A stretch of DNA of 8,593 nt, from contig WFTU01000130.1 of the NCBI GenBank assembly GCA_015485375.1, positions 1-8,593 on the forward strand. Reading direction: 5' to 3'. The position numbers were made by a program, and so were the translations under genes. The notes under the pieces are model-generated. The model was not told the DNA's origin. It saw nothing but the letters and a program-made list of their open reading frames with translations, and made no database searches. Below, in pieces: positions 1-5,845 of this stretch. Source of the DNA: Paracoccaceae bacterium (GTDB taxonomy: Bacteria > Pseudomonadota > Alphaproteobacteria > Rhodobacterales > Rhodobacteraceae). Positions within the stretch are counted from its first letter, which is position 1. Every line of letters begins with the position of its first letter.

Positions 1-31
1 CCTATCACCTCGCACTTGGCGAGGTGATAGG
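1..31. terminator. Perfect 13-bp hairpin, possible terminator of the cobU-cobC operon
   Basis: Positions 1-13 are the exact reverse complement of positions 19-31, with a 5-base loop (ACTTG). The hairpin starts 15 bases past the stop codon of the minus-strand phosphatase gene, which is a usual place for a terminator. A T-tract for minus-strand transcription would lie before position 1 and cannot be seen. There is no T-run on the plus-strand side. It could also be a bidirectional terminator or one unit of a dispersed repeat. Confidence 0.45.
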
Positions 32-45
32 TCATGAAATTCCCT

Positions 46-633
46 TTATGGTAAATGGTTAACGCCGCCGACACGCCACGAACGGGCGTCATGGATAAAG
101 TCCAGCCGGGTGACAGAGAGGTTGTCGATCTTGAAACTGAACGCGGCCTTCGGGGTCATGCCGCTGGCCCGCTGGATGCCGGACAGGATGACGGCGAAAT
201 GCGCGACCGCGATGATATCGCCGGGGCCGTGTTCGGCGATAAGATCGTCCACCGCTCCGGCAATGCGGTTCGACAGGGCGTTCCAGCTCTCGCCGTTCGG
301 CGGGGCGATGTCGCCGGGTTCGGACCAGAACTTGCAGCTTTCGACCGGCGAAATACGCGCAACCTCGTCCATCGGCAGCCCGTCCCAGTCGCCGAAGTTC
401 ATTTCCCGCAAGGCCGGATCATGCGGCAGGCGCGGGCGGTTTCCGGCGATGGCATCGGCAGTGGCCGCGGCGCGTTGCAGGTCGGACGAAATCACGCTGG
501 CCCGCTTCGGAAGATATGCCTCCAGCCGTTGCAAGGCAGCGGTATCGGAGAGGTCGGCGGGAATGTCCTTCCAGCCGACAAAGCCCTTTGCGTGGGTCGG
601 GCCGTGGCGCACCCACCAGAAACGGGTGGTCAT
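46..633 (-). CDS. cobC: Histidine phosphatase family protein, probable alpha-ribazole phosphatase (CobC-like)
   Basis: This is a 195-residue phosphatase of the phosphoglycerate-mutase-like (histidine phosphatase) superfamily. The N-terminal RHG motif (R9-H10-G11) carries the phospho-accepting histidine. Further marks are R54 in an SSDLQRA stretch, the acid E77 in LREMNFGDW, and the second catalytic H145 in VAHF. CobC removes the 5'-phosphate from alpha-ribazole phosphate or cobalamin phosphate in the nucleotide-loop pathway. The specific role is inferred from the neighbour, because the superfamily is functionally broad. The start ATG overlaps the cobU stop (ATGA), so the genes are probably translationally coupled. 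No signal peptide is visible, so it should be cytoplasmic. The family is certain; the substrate is moderately sure. Confidence 0.75.
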   Translation of the reverse strand: MTTRFWWVRHGPTHAKGFVGWKDIPADLSDTAALQRLEAYLPKRASVISSDLQRAAATADAIAGNRPRLPHDPALREMNFGDWDGLPMDEVARISPVESCKFWSEPGDIAPPNGESWNALSNRIAGAVDDLIAEHGPGDIIAVAHFAVILSGIQRASGMTPKAAFSFKIDNLSVTRLDFIHDARSWRVGGVNHLP

Positions 634-1172
634 GTCATCCCCTCCGGCAGTGCCCCTTTCAGCACCAGCGGCAGGCCGGCGGCCACGAAGACCACCAGAT
701 CGGCGCGGGCGGCCAGATCGCGGTTGAGCGCACCCTGCGCGTCGCGGAATTTCCGGCCAAGCGCATTGTCCGGCACCAGCCCCATGCCGACCTCGTTCGA
801 CACACAGACCACCGGAACGGGGGCCTCCGCCAGAACATCGAGCAGCGCCGCAGCCTCGGCCGCGATATCGGCCTCCGCCAGCATCCGGTTGCCGAGCCAG
901 AGGGTCAGGCAATCGATCAGCACCACGGAACCGGAGTCCATACCGGCGAGTGCCCCTGCAATATCCGAAGGCGCCTCGATCAATGTCCAGCCGTCGCCAC
1001 GTTGCTGTTTGTGCTGCGCGATCCGCTCTTCCATCTCGCCATCGAACGCCTGCGCCGTGGCGATATAGACCTTCGGGCGCGCCGCCACCCGCACCAGCCG
1101 CTCCGCCCATGCGGATTTGCCGGAGCGCGCGCCGCCAAGCACGAGGGTCAGGTCTGGAAAGGGCTTCGGCAT
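630..1172 (-). CDS. cobU: Bifunctional adenosylcobinamide kinase / adenosylcobinamide-phosphate guanylyltransferase
   Basis: This 180-residue protein matches CobU (CobP in alphaproteobacterial naming) in length and motifs. The P-loop is GGARSGKS (13-20). RIAQHKQQR (50-58) holds H54, which aligns with the histidine guanylylated in enterobacterial CobU. A CLTLWLGN stretch and NEVGMGLVP are also present. The enzyme phosphorylates adenosylcobinamide and then transfers GMP to give AdoCbi-GDP, the acceptor for alpha-ribazole. An ATG 10 codons upstream (position 1202) is in frame, but the chosen start has an AGGA ribosome binding site about 8 bases ahead and the upstream one has none. It is first in a two-gene unit with the cobC-like phosphatase. 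No cobalamin riboswitch could be recognised in the short space upstream. Confidence 0.93.
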   Translation of the reverse strand: MPKPFPDLTLVLGGARSGKSAWAERLVRVAARPKVYIATAQAFDGEMEERIAQHKQQRGDGWTLIEAPSDIAGALAGMDSGSVVLIDCLTLWLGNRMLAEADIAAEAAALLDVLAEAPVPVVCVSNEVGMGLVPDNALGRKFRDAQGALNRDLAARADLVVFVAAGLPLVLKGALPEGMT

Positions 1173-1304
1173 GGTGCATTCCTGTTCGGTTTCCCCATTC
1201 ATAGCGGGAATCGCGCCCGTCACAAGATAATCAAGCCGTGAATTGAATTGTCGCGACATCTGGCCTACGGTCGCAAAACCCGAAACTGCATATCCGGACC
1301 CGTT

Positions 1305-1706
1305 ATGAAAAAGATTCTCGTCACCCTCGCTTTCCTGTTTTCCACCGGCGCCGCCTATGCGGGCGAGTTTACCATCGCCTTTGACTGGGACGGGCTGGAG
1401 CGCTGCACCAGCGGTCGGCCGAATACGGTCGAGAGTCCGGTTTTCGAGGTCCACGGTGCCCCCGAGGGCACAAAGTGGATATATTTCAAGCTGGTCGACC
1501 TCGATGTTCCGGACTACCGGCATGGCGGCGGCTGGGCGGCCTATACCGGTGACGGCCCGACCGAAGCGGGGGCCTTTACCTACAAAAGCCCCTGTCCGCC
1601 GAACGGCCAGCATACCTATGAATGGCGGGCTGCGGCTGCGGAAAGCAACGATTTCCTCGGGCAGATTCTGGGGGTTGCCACGGCGCAGCGGAAATATCCG
1701 GAGTAG
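1305..1706 (+). CDS. Small exported protein, divergent YbhB/PEBP-like
   Basis: This is a 133-residue protein with a clear Sec signal peptide: M-K-K, a hydrophobic core, then likely cleavage after AYA (residue 19). The mature part has stretches like the bacterial phosphatidylethanolamine-binding protein family: a GAPEGTK turn (51-57), VDLDVPD (64-70, compare the DPDAP ligand loop), a histidine after it (H73), and a SPCPPNGQHTY stretch (95-105) like the family's GPCPP-G-H-Y motif. It is shorter than typical family members (about 150-180). C34 and C97 could form a disulfide in the periplasm. Ligand and role are unknown. Starting at position 1248 would add 19 residues that hide the signal peptide, so the inner ATG is preferred. 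It is divergent from cobU and has its own 3' end before the coaBC promoter. Confidence 0.72.
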   Translation: MKKILVTLAFLFSTGAAYAGEFTIAFDWDGLERCTSGRPNTVESPVFEVHGAPEGTKWIYFKLVDLDVPDYRHGGGWAAYTGDGPTEAGAFTYKSPCPPNGQHTYEWRAAAAESNDFLGQILGVATAQRKYPE

Positions 1707-1728
1707 CGGGTTTCCCTATTTCCCTCTC

Positions 1729-1757
1729 TTGAAACTTTCCAGTAACTAAACTACATT
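1729..1757 (+). promoter_or_regulatory. Putative sigma70-type promoter for the coaBC-dut-rrf2 operon
   Basis: A TTGAAA -35 box (1729-1734, 5 of 6 matches to TTGACA) and a TACATT -10 box (1752-1757, 4 of 6 matches to TATAAT) are separated by exactly 17 bases. They lie in an AT-rich gap 38 bases before the coaBC start. This is a pattern match only; no transcript start is known. Confidence 0.5.
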
Positions 1758-1794
1758 CCCAATTAGTGAATACTCGTTCTCCAAAGGATGCGGA

Positions 1795-2988
1795 ATGCTT
1801 CAGGGACGGAAAATCCTGCTGGTTATCGGAGGGGGCATTGCCGCCTACAAGTGCCTCGACCTGATCCGTCGTCTGGCGGAACGGGGTGCGGGTGTGACTC
1901 CGGTTCTGACCCGCGCCGCACAGGAATTCGTCACACCGCTGTCGGTCGCCGCCCTGTCGGGGCGGAAAGTCTACACCGACCTGTTCGACCTGACGGACGA
2001 GGCGGAAATGGGCCATATCCAGCTTTCGCGCGAAGCAGACCTTGTGGTGGTCGCACCGGCCACCGCCGATCTGCTGGCGAAAATGGCGGGCGGTCAGGCG
2101 AATGATCTGGCAACCACGCTGTTGATGGCAACCGACAAGCGGGTGCTGGTGGCGCCTGCCATGAACGTGCGCATGTGGGAGCATCCGGCAACGCAGCGCA
2201 ATGTCAAAACCCTGCAATCCGACGGCGTGTTGTTCACCGGCCCGAACGAGGGCGACATGGCCTGTGGCGAATTCGGCCCCGGCCGCATGTCCGAACCGCT
2301 GGAGATCGTCGCCGCAATCGAGGCCGCACTTTCCGGTGGTCCGCTGAAGGGCAAACATATCCTTGTGACCTCCGGCCCGACGCACGAGCCGATTGATCCG
2401 GTGCGCTATATCGCCAACCGGTCCTCCGGCGCGCAAGGCACGGCGGTGGCCGAGGCGCTGGCCGGACTTGGCGCCCGTGTGACCTTCGTGACCGGCCCTG
2501 CCGACGCGGACCGTCCCGTAGGGGTCGACGTGATCGAGGTTGAAACCGCGCGCGAAATGCTGGCGGCAGTCGAGGGCGCGCTCCCTGCAGACGCAGCCGT
2601 GTTTGCGGCTGCGGTGGCTGACTGGCGCATGGCGAGCGAGACTTCCTCCAAAATCAAGAAAGACAGTTCCGGCAGGGTTCCGGAGCTGGAATTGACCGAA
2701 AACCCCGACATTCTGAAAACCGTCGCGCACATGGGCAGGGGGCGCCCGCCGCTGGTTGTCGGCTTTGCTGCCGAAACCGACGACGTGATCGCCAACGCCG
2801 CGGCCAAACGCGAACGCAAAGGCTGCGACTGGATCGTGGCCAATGATGTCTCGCCCGAAACCGGCATCATGGGCGGGGACGAGAACGCCGTTACCCTGAT
2901 CACCGCCGAGGGGCAGGAAAGCTGGCCCCGCCTGAGCAAGGTCGAGGTCGCGCGCCGCCTCGCCGCAAGAATTGCGGAGGCCCTGTAA
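1795..2988 (+). CDS. coaBC: Bifunctional phosphopantothenoylcysteine decarboxylase / phosphopantothenate-cysteine ligase
   Basis: This 397-residue protein performs two consecutive coenzyme A steps: CoaB joins 4'-phosphopantothenate to cysteine using CTP, and CoaC decarboxylates the product using FMN. The N-terminal CoaC flavoprotein domain (about 1-180) shows GGGIAAYK (12-19), the catalytic histidine H74 in MGHIQLSREAD, PAMN (121-124) and C157 in GDMACGE. The CoaB domain (about 185-397) shows TSGPTHEPIDPVRYIANRSSG with N208, and a KIKK lysine motif (286-289) after AAAVADW. Length and motifs are normal for Dfp. A purine-rich AAGGA site precedes the ATG. The gene stop overlaps the dut start (TAATG). 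coaBC followed by dut is a classic bacterial order. Confidence 0.97.
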   Translation: MLQGRKILLVIGGGIAAYKCLDLIRRLAERGAGVTPVLTRAAQEFVTPLSVAALSGRKVYTDLFDLTDEAEMGHIQLSREADLVVVAPATADLLAKMAGGQANDLATTLLMATDKRVLVAPAMNVRMWEHPATQRNVKTLQSDGVLFTGPNEGDMACGEFGPGRMSEPLEIVAAIEAALSGGPLKGKHILVTSGPTHEPIDPVRYIANRSSGAQGTAVAEALAGLGARVTFVTGPADADRPVGVDVIEVETAREMLAAVEGALPADAAVFAAAVADWRMASETSSKIKKDSSGRVPELELTENPDILKTVAHMGRGRPPLVVGFAAETDDVIANAAAKRERKGCDWIVANDVSPETGIMGGDENAVTLITAEGQESWPRLSKVEVARRLAARIAEAL

Positions 2989-3452
2989 TGGAGGTCCTGC
3001 GTGTCACCAGAACCGGCTATGCCGATCCCGCGATTCCGCTTCCGGCCTATGAAACCGAAGGCGCGGCGGGGATGGACCTGCGCGTGAACTTCCCTCAGGA
3101 AACCCGCGAAAAAGGTCTGGTTCTGGCCGCCGGAGCGCGCGCCCTGCTGCCCACCGGCCTGAAATTCGAGATCCCCGAAGGCTTCGAGGTGCAAATCCGG
3201 CCGCGTTCCGGTCTGGCATTCAAACACGGTATCACGCTGGTCAACGCCCCCGGCACCATCGACAGCGACTATCGCGGCGAGGTCGGAATCCTGCTGATCA
3301 ACCACGGCAACGAACCCGTGGTTATCAAACATGGCGAGCGCGTGGCGCAGATGGTATTCGCACCCGTCACCCGCTGTGAAGTCGTTGAAACCAAATCATT
3401 AACCCAAACCGGCCGCGGCGAAGGCGGCTTCGGTTCAACCGGGAGAGCATGA
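2988..3452 (+). CDS. dut: Deoxyuridine 5'-triphosphate nucleotidohydrolase (dUTPase)
   Basis: This 154-residue trimeric-type dUTPase hydrolyses dUTP to dUMP and pyrophosphate, which keeps uracil out of DNA and supplies dUMP for dTMP synthesis. All five family motifs are present in order: AGMDLR (27-32), PRSGLA (72-77), GTIDSDYRG (89-97, with the catalytic aspartate D92 and base-stacking Y95), GERVAQM (116-122) and the C-terminal glycine-rich arm RGEGGFGSTG (143-152). Length is standard and nothing is missing. The start codon overlaps the coaBC stop by one base, with a GGAGG site inside the end of coaBC. The stop overlaps the start region of the Rrf2 gene, so the three genes probably form one transcript. 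Confidence 0.97.
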   Translation: MEVLRVTRTGYADPAIPLPAYETEGAAGMDLRVNFPQETREKGLVLAAGARALLPTGLKFEIPEGFEVQIRPRSGLAFKHGITLVNAPGTIDSDYRGEVGILLINHGNEPVVIKHGERVAQMVFAPVTRCEVVETKSLTQTGRGEGGFGSTGRA

Positions 3453-3901
3453 TGCTACGAATGTCCCGCAAAATCGTTCTGGCGCTGGAGGCCGTTCTGG
3501 ATATTGCCTACAACGGCCGTCCGCATCCGGTGCAATCCAAGGATATCACCGAACGTCAGGGCATCCCGCAGCGCTATCTGGAGCAGGTGCTGCAACAGCT
3601 GGTGCGCAAAGGTATCCTGAAGGGCGTGCGCGGCCCGCGTGGCGGTTACACGCTGGCCCGCGAACGGCGGCGGATTACCCTTGGTGACGTGCTTCGCGTC
3701 GTGAATCAAATGGAGTCGGACGAGGATTCCACCGTCTCGCGCGCCCCGCTCGGCGAACAGATCATCGCGCCGATCTGGGATGAAATGCAGCAGAATATCC
3801 TGAAGCACTACGACCAGATCACCATGGAGGACCTGTGCCGCGAAGCCGAGGAAAAGGGCATTCCGCGCGCCGACAAGGAAAAGGTGGATTTCACGATCTA
3901 G
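3452..3901 (+). CDS. Rrf2-family transcriptional regulator without an Fe-S cysteine cluster
   Basis: This is a 149-residue Rrf2-type winged-helix DNA-binding protein. The N-terminal helix (SRKIVLALEAVLDIAY), a recognition segment containing IPQRYLEQVLQQLVRKGIL (38-56) and the wing GVRGPRGGYTLAR (58-70) are all present. IscR, NsrR and RirA bind Fe-S with three cysteines in the middle region. Here that region (about 88-105) has none, and the only cysteine is C129. The protein ends in V-D-F-T-I. In these two points it resembles CymR of Firmicutes, but target and signal are not shown by sequence. ATGs at 3449, 3452 and 3461 are in frame; 3452 is chosen because a GGGAG site sits 6 bases ahead. It is the last gene of the coaBC-dut operon. 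The family is sure; the specific role is unknown. Confidence 0.88.
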   Translation: MLRMSRKIVLALEAVLDIAYNGRPHPVQSKDITERQGIPQRYLEQVLQQLVRKGILKGVRGPRGGYTLARERRRITLGDVLRVVNQMESDEDSTVSRAPLGEQIIAPIWDEMQQNILKHYDQITMEDLCREAEEKGIPRADKEKVDFTI

Positions 3902-5079
3902 ACGGCACTGCCCGCCACAAAGCCGCTGGCCCAGGCCCACTGGAAATTGTAGCCGCCGAGCCATCCGGTCACGTCCACCGCCTCCCCGATCACATACAAC
4001 CCCGGCTGTTTCTTCGCTTCCATGGTTTGCGAGGACAGTTCCGCCGTGGAAACCCCGCCAACGGTGACTTCGGCCTTCGCAAAGCCCTCGGTTCCGGTCG
4101 GTTTGAAAGTCCATCCCCTGATCTGCGCCGCGATTTCCGACAGGCGGCGGTCCGGCGCATTTCCCAACGGCCCGTCCAGCGCGATACGTTCGGACAGCGC
4201 CGCGGCCAGACGGTCCGGCAAATGTGCGGCCAGCGCCGATTTCAGGCCTGATCGGGGCGTCGCGCGCTTCGCCTCGAGCAACCAGTCCGCATCTGCATCG
4301 GGCAGAAAATCCACGTGGATGTCCTGCCCCGGTTGCCAGTAGGACGAGATCTGCAACATCGCAGGACCGCTCAGCCCCTTGTGGGTGAACAGGGCCGCCT
4401 CGCGAAACCGCATCTTGCCGACCTGCGCCACCACCTCGGTGGAAACGCCGGAAAGGTTGCGGAACAGCGCTTCTTCGGACCCGAGCGTAAAGGGCACCAG
4501 CGCCGGACGCGGCTCGACAATTTTCAAACCGAACCGGCGGGCAAGATCGAAGGCAAACCCGCTTGCACCCATTTTCGGGATAGACGGCCCGCCGGTGGCA
4601 ATCACCAGCGACGGGGCCTGCACCACCCGGTCCGCGAATGTCACGGAAAATCCGGCACCGGTATGGTTTACGTCCTCGACCGGATGGCCCAGCGCCAGTT
4701 CGACCCCGCCCTTTTCGCATTCCGCAAGCAACATCGACAGGATTTCACGCGCGGAGCCGTCGCAAAACAATTGCCCGAGGGTCTTTTCATGCCACGCGAT
4801 ACGATAGGATTCGACCAGTTTCAGAAAATCCTGCGGCGTATAGCGGCTCAGCGCCGATTTCATAAAGTGGCGGTTGGCCGAGATATAGCACTCCGGCGCG
4901 GTATGGATATTGGTGAAGTTGCAGCGCCCGCCGCCGGAAATCAGGATTTTCTTGCCGGCCTTGTCTGCATGGTCGATCAACAGCACCTTGCGACCGCGCT
5001 GTCCGGCCGTCAACGCGCACATCAGACCGGCGGCACCCGCGCCGATAATAATCGAATCGTATTTTTCGGAATCTGGCAC
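3898..5079 (-). CDS. BaiN/HI0933-family NAD(P)/FAD-dependent oxidoreductase
   Basis: This 393-residue flavoprotein belongs to the HI0933/YhiN/BaiN family. The FAD dinucleotide fold is near the N terminus: GAGAAG (13-18) with an acidic strand end at D36. The family signature GKKILISGGGRCNFTN (42-57) follows. An ATGGPSIPKMG stretch sits mid-protein, and the C-terminal FAD site has GEAVDVTGWLGGYNFQWAWASG (from residue 365). Members are oxidoreductases, and BaiN has been linked to bile-acid steroid reduction in gut bacteria; the physiological substrate of most members, including this one, is not known. The start is a GTG with a GGGGAG site 5 bases ahead. It is convergent with the Rrf2 gene, and both stops lie in one CTAG. 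It is likely monocistronic, since a terminator precedes it on the same strand. Confidence 0.9.
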   Translation of the reverse strand: MPDSEKYDSIIIGAGAAGLMCALTAGQRGRKVLLIDHADKAGKKILISGGGRCNFTNIHTAPECYISANRHFMKSALSRYTPQDFLKLVESYRIAWHEKTLGQLFCDGSAREILSMLLAECEKGGVELALGHPVEDVNHTGAGFSVTFADRVVQAPSLVIATGGPSIPKMGASGFAFDLARRFGLKIVEPRPALVPFTLGSEEALFRNLSGVSTEVVAQVGKMRFREAALFTHKGLSGPAMLQISSYWQPGQDIHVDFLPDADADWLLEAKRATPRSGLKSALAAHLPDRLAAALSERIALDGPLGNAPDRRLSEIAAQIRGWTFKPTGTEGFAKAEVTVGGVSTAELSSQTMEAKKQPGLYVIGEAVDVTGWLGGYNFQWAWASGFVAGSAV

Positions 5080-5105
5080 CGGCGCTCCCCTATATCGGAA
5101 AGTCC

Positions 5106-5134
5106 CCTATAGAATGCCTGCGGTGCCCGCACAA
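5106..5134 (-). promoter_or_regulatory. Weak putative promoter for the BaiN-type flavoprotein gene
   Basis: Reading the minus strand, TTGTGC (5134-5129) and TATAGG (5111-5106) are 17 bases apart and lie 27 bases before the GTG start. The -35 matches consensus at only 3 of 6 positions and the -10 at 4 of 6. Support comes mainly from the spacing and from the position between the upstream gene's terminator and this start. A 9-base direct repeat (TCCCCTATA on the plus strand, at 5086-5094 and 5103-5111) overlaps the -10 and the ribosome binding site. Confidence 0.25.
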
Positions 5135-5135
5135 G

Positions 5136-5160
5136 AAAAGGGGCCGGAAAACCGGCCCCT
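5136..5160 (-). terminator. Rho-independent terminator of the exported low-complexity protein gene
   Basis: A 9-bp perfect stem pairs 5139-5147 with 5152-5160 around a 4-base loop, and 8 of the 9 pairs are G-C. On the minus strand the stem leads into a TTTT run (5139-5136). It lies 25 bases past the stop codon of the gene at 5185-5796. There is no T-run on the plus-strand side, so it acts on minus-strand transcription. Confidence 0.85.
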
Positions 5161-5184
5161 GATCCTTGGTGATGGAAACAACGA

Positions 5185-5796
5185 TTAGTCGTCGTTGCCT
5201 TCGGAGTCGTTTTCGTTGTCGTCCGAACCGTTGTCGCTCGAGCCGTTGTCATTCGAACCATTGTCGTCGGAACCGTTGTCACGCGAGTTGCGGTCGTTGT
5301 CGTCGGACTCGTTGTCGTCGTTGCCTTCCGTGCCCTCGTCGGAGTCACCCGGCATGCCGGTAGCCATAGCGCCAGCGCCTGCGCCGGCTGCAACGGTGTC
5401 CATGGTGTTGCCGGTTGCGGGATCATAGGTAACCTGACGGGTAACGCCGGCAGCGGATACAGCGTCGATGGTGTAGACGCCGTTGGCATCTTTGACAACA
5501 TTCGTGATGGTGTAGCCCTGTGCGTTCAGCTGTGTCTGGACCTGGGTAACAACCGGATCATTGGCGAAAGCGGCGGGAATGCCGGCGGCGGCCGGAGCCG
5601 GAGTAGCGGCCGGAGTTGCAGCGGGTGCCGGAGTAGCAGCAGGTGCCGGAGTTGCGGCAGGTGCGGCCGCCGGGGCCGGTGTTGCAGCGGGAGCCGCCGG
5701 AGCTGCCGGTGTGGCCGGTGCAGTCTGTGCGGATACAGCAGCTACGGAAAGTACCAGTGCGGATACGGCGGCGGTTACAAAGTATGTCGGTTTCAT
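5185..5796 (-). CDS. Exported low-complexity protein with a PepSY-like core and an Asp/Asn-rich repeat tail
   Basis: This is a 203-residue protein that I cannot assign to a named gene. It has four parts. Residues 1-23 are a Sec signal peptide, with likely cleavage at AVSA-QT. Residues 24-71 are almost only Ala, Pro and Thr in ATPAPAA-like units. Residues 78-133 form a small folded-looking domain (QLNAQGYTI..VV, then YTIDAV, then VTYDPATGN) that resembles PepSY-type domains, an inference from pattern only. A short Gly/Ala stretch follows, then residues 151-203 are very acidic and hydrophilic, with four tandem DNGSx pentapeptides (173-192). The tail suggests cation binding or a flexible surface extension in the periplasm or outside the cell. 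GGAG lies 8 bases before the ATG. It is a single gene with its own terminator. No cysteines are present. Confidence 0.8.
   Translation of the reverse strand: MKPTYFVTAAVSALVLSVAAVSAQTAPATPAAPAAPAATPAPAAAPAATPAPAATPAPAATPAATPAPAAAGIPAAFANDPVVTQVQTQLNAQGYTITNVVKDANGVYTIDAVSAAGVTRQVTYDPATGNTMDTVAAGAGAGAMATGMPGDSDEGTEGNDDNESDDNDRNSRDNGSDDNGSNDNGSSDNGSDDNENDSEGNDD
5221..5280 (-). repeat. Four tandem 15-bp units encoding DNGSx pentapeptides
   Basis: Units at 5221-5235, 5236-5250, 5251-5265 and 5266-5280 each encode Asp-Asn-Gly-Ser plus one variable residue (D, S, N or D, reading the plus-strand units in order). Copies differ at several bases, so the array is not a fresh duplication. Diverged, related Asp/Asn-rich codons continue on both sides. 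Confidence 0.85.
5584..5724 (-). repeat. Degenerate Ala/Pro/Thr-coding repeat tract
   Basis: This segment encodes residues 25-71 of the exported protein. It consists of imperfect copies of short units (plus-strand GCCGGAGT or GCCGGTGT followed by Ala codons) that give ATPAPAA-like peptides. Such tracts commonly act as extended, flexible linkers that cross the periplasm or cell wall, and they can change length by slippage. Confidence 0.75.
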
Positions 5797-5813
5797 TTCA
5801 AGTTCTCCAGTTT

Positions 5814-5845
5814 GGTTTGTGTGTGTTTGGGTTTGTGTGTGTTGG
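5814..5845. repeat. Two tandem 16-bp GT-rich units in the leader of the exported protein gene
   Basis: Copies at 5814-5829 and 5830-5845 (GGTTTGTGTGTGTTTG and GGTTTGTGTGTGTTGG) match at 15 of 16 bases. They lie 18 bases upstream of the minus-strand start codon. If transcribed, they give a C/A-rich, probably unstructured leader just before the ribosome binding site. Confidence 0.85.

Noticed and set aside
55..1068. Long plus-strand reading frame opposite cobU and the phosphatase (337 codons)
   Set aside because: It lies wholly antisense to two genes with clear family motifs, its translation shows no recognisable domain, and long antisense frames are expected in GC-rich DNA.
1173..1304. Possible cobalamin riboswitch upstream of cobU
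   Set aside because: The gap is only about 130 bases and I could not find a B12-box-like core; cobalamin riboswitches are usually longer.
1576..2730. Long minus-strand reading frame opposite coaBC
   Set aside because: Antisense shadow of a motif-complete coaBC gene; the translation is His/Arg/Gly-rich without family features.
3455..5112. Long reading frames on both strands overlapping the Rrf2 gene and the flavoprotein gene (3455-4720 minus, 4315-5112 plus)
   Set aside because: Each competes with a gene that has clear conserved motifs, and neither translation resembles a protein family.
5221..5280. CRISPR-like array from the evenly spaced 15-bp units
   Set aside because: Units are contiguous with no spacers and encode an in-frame pentapeptide repeat.
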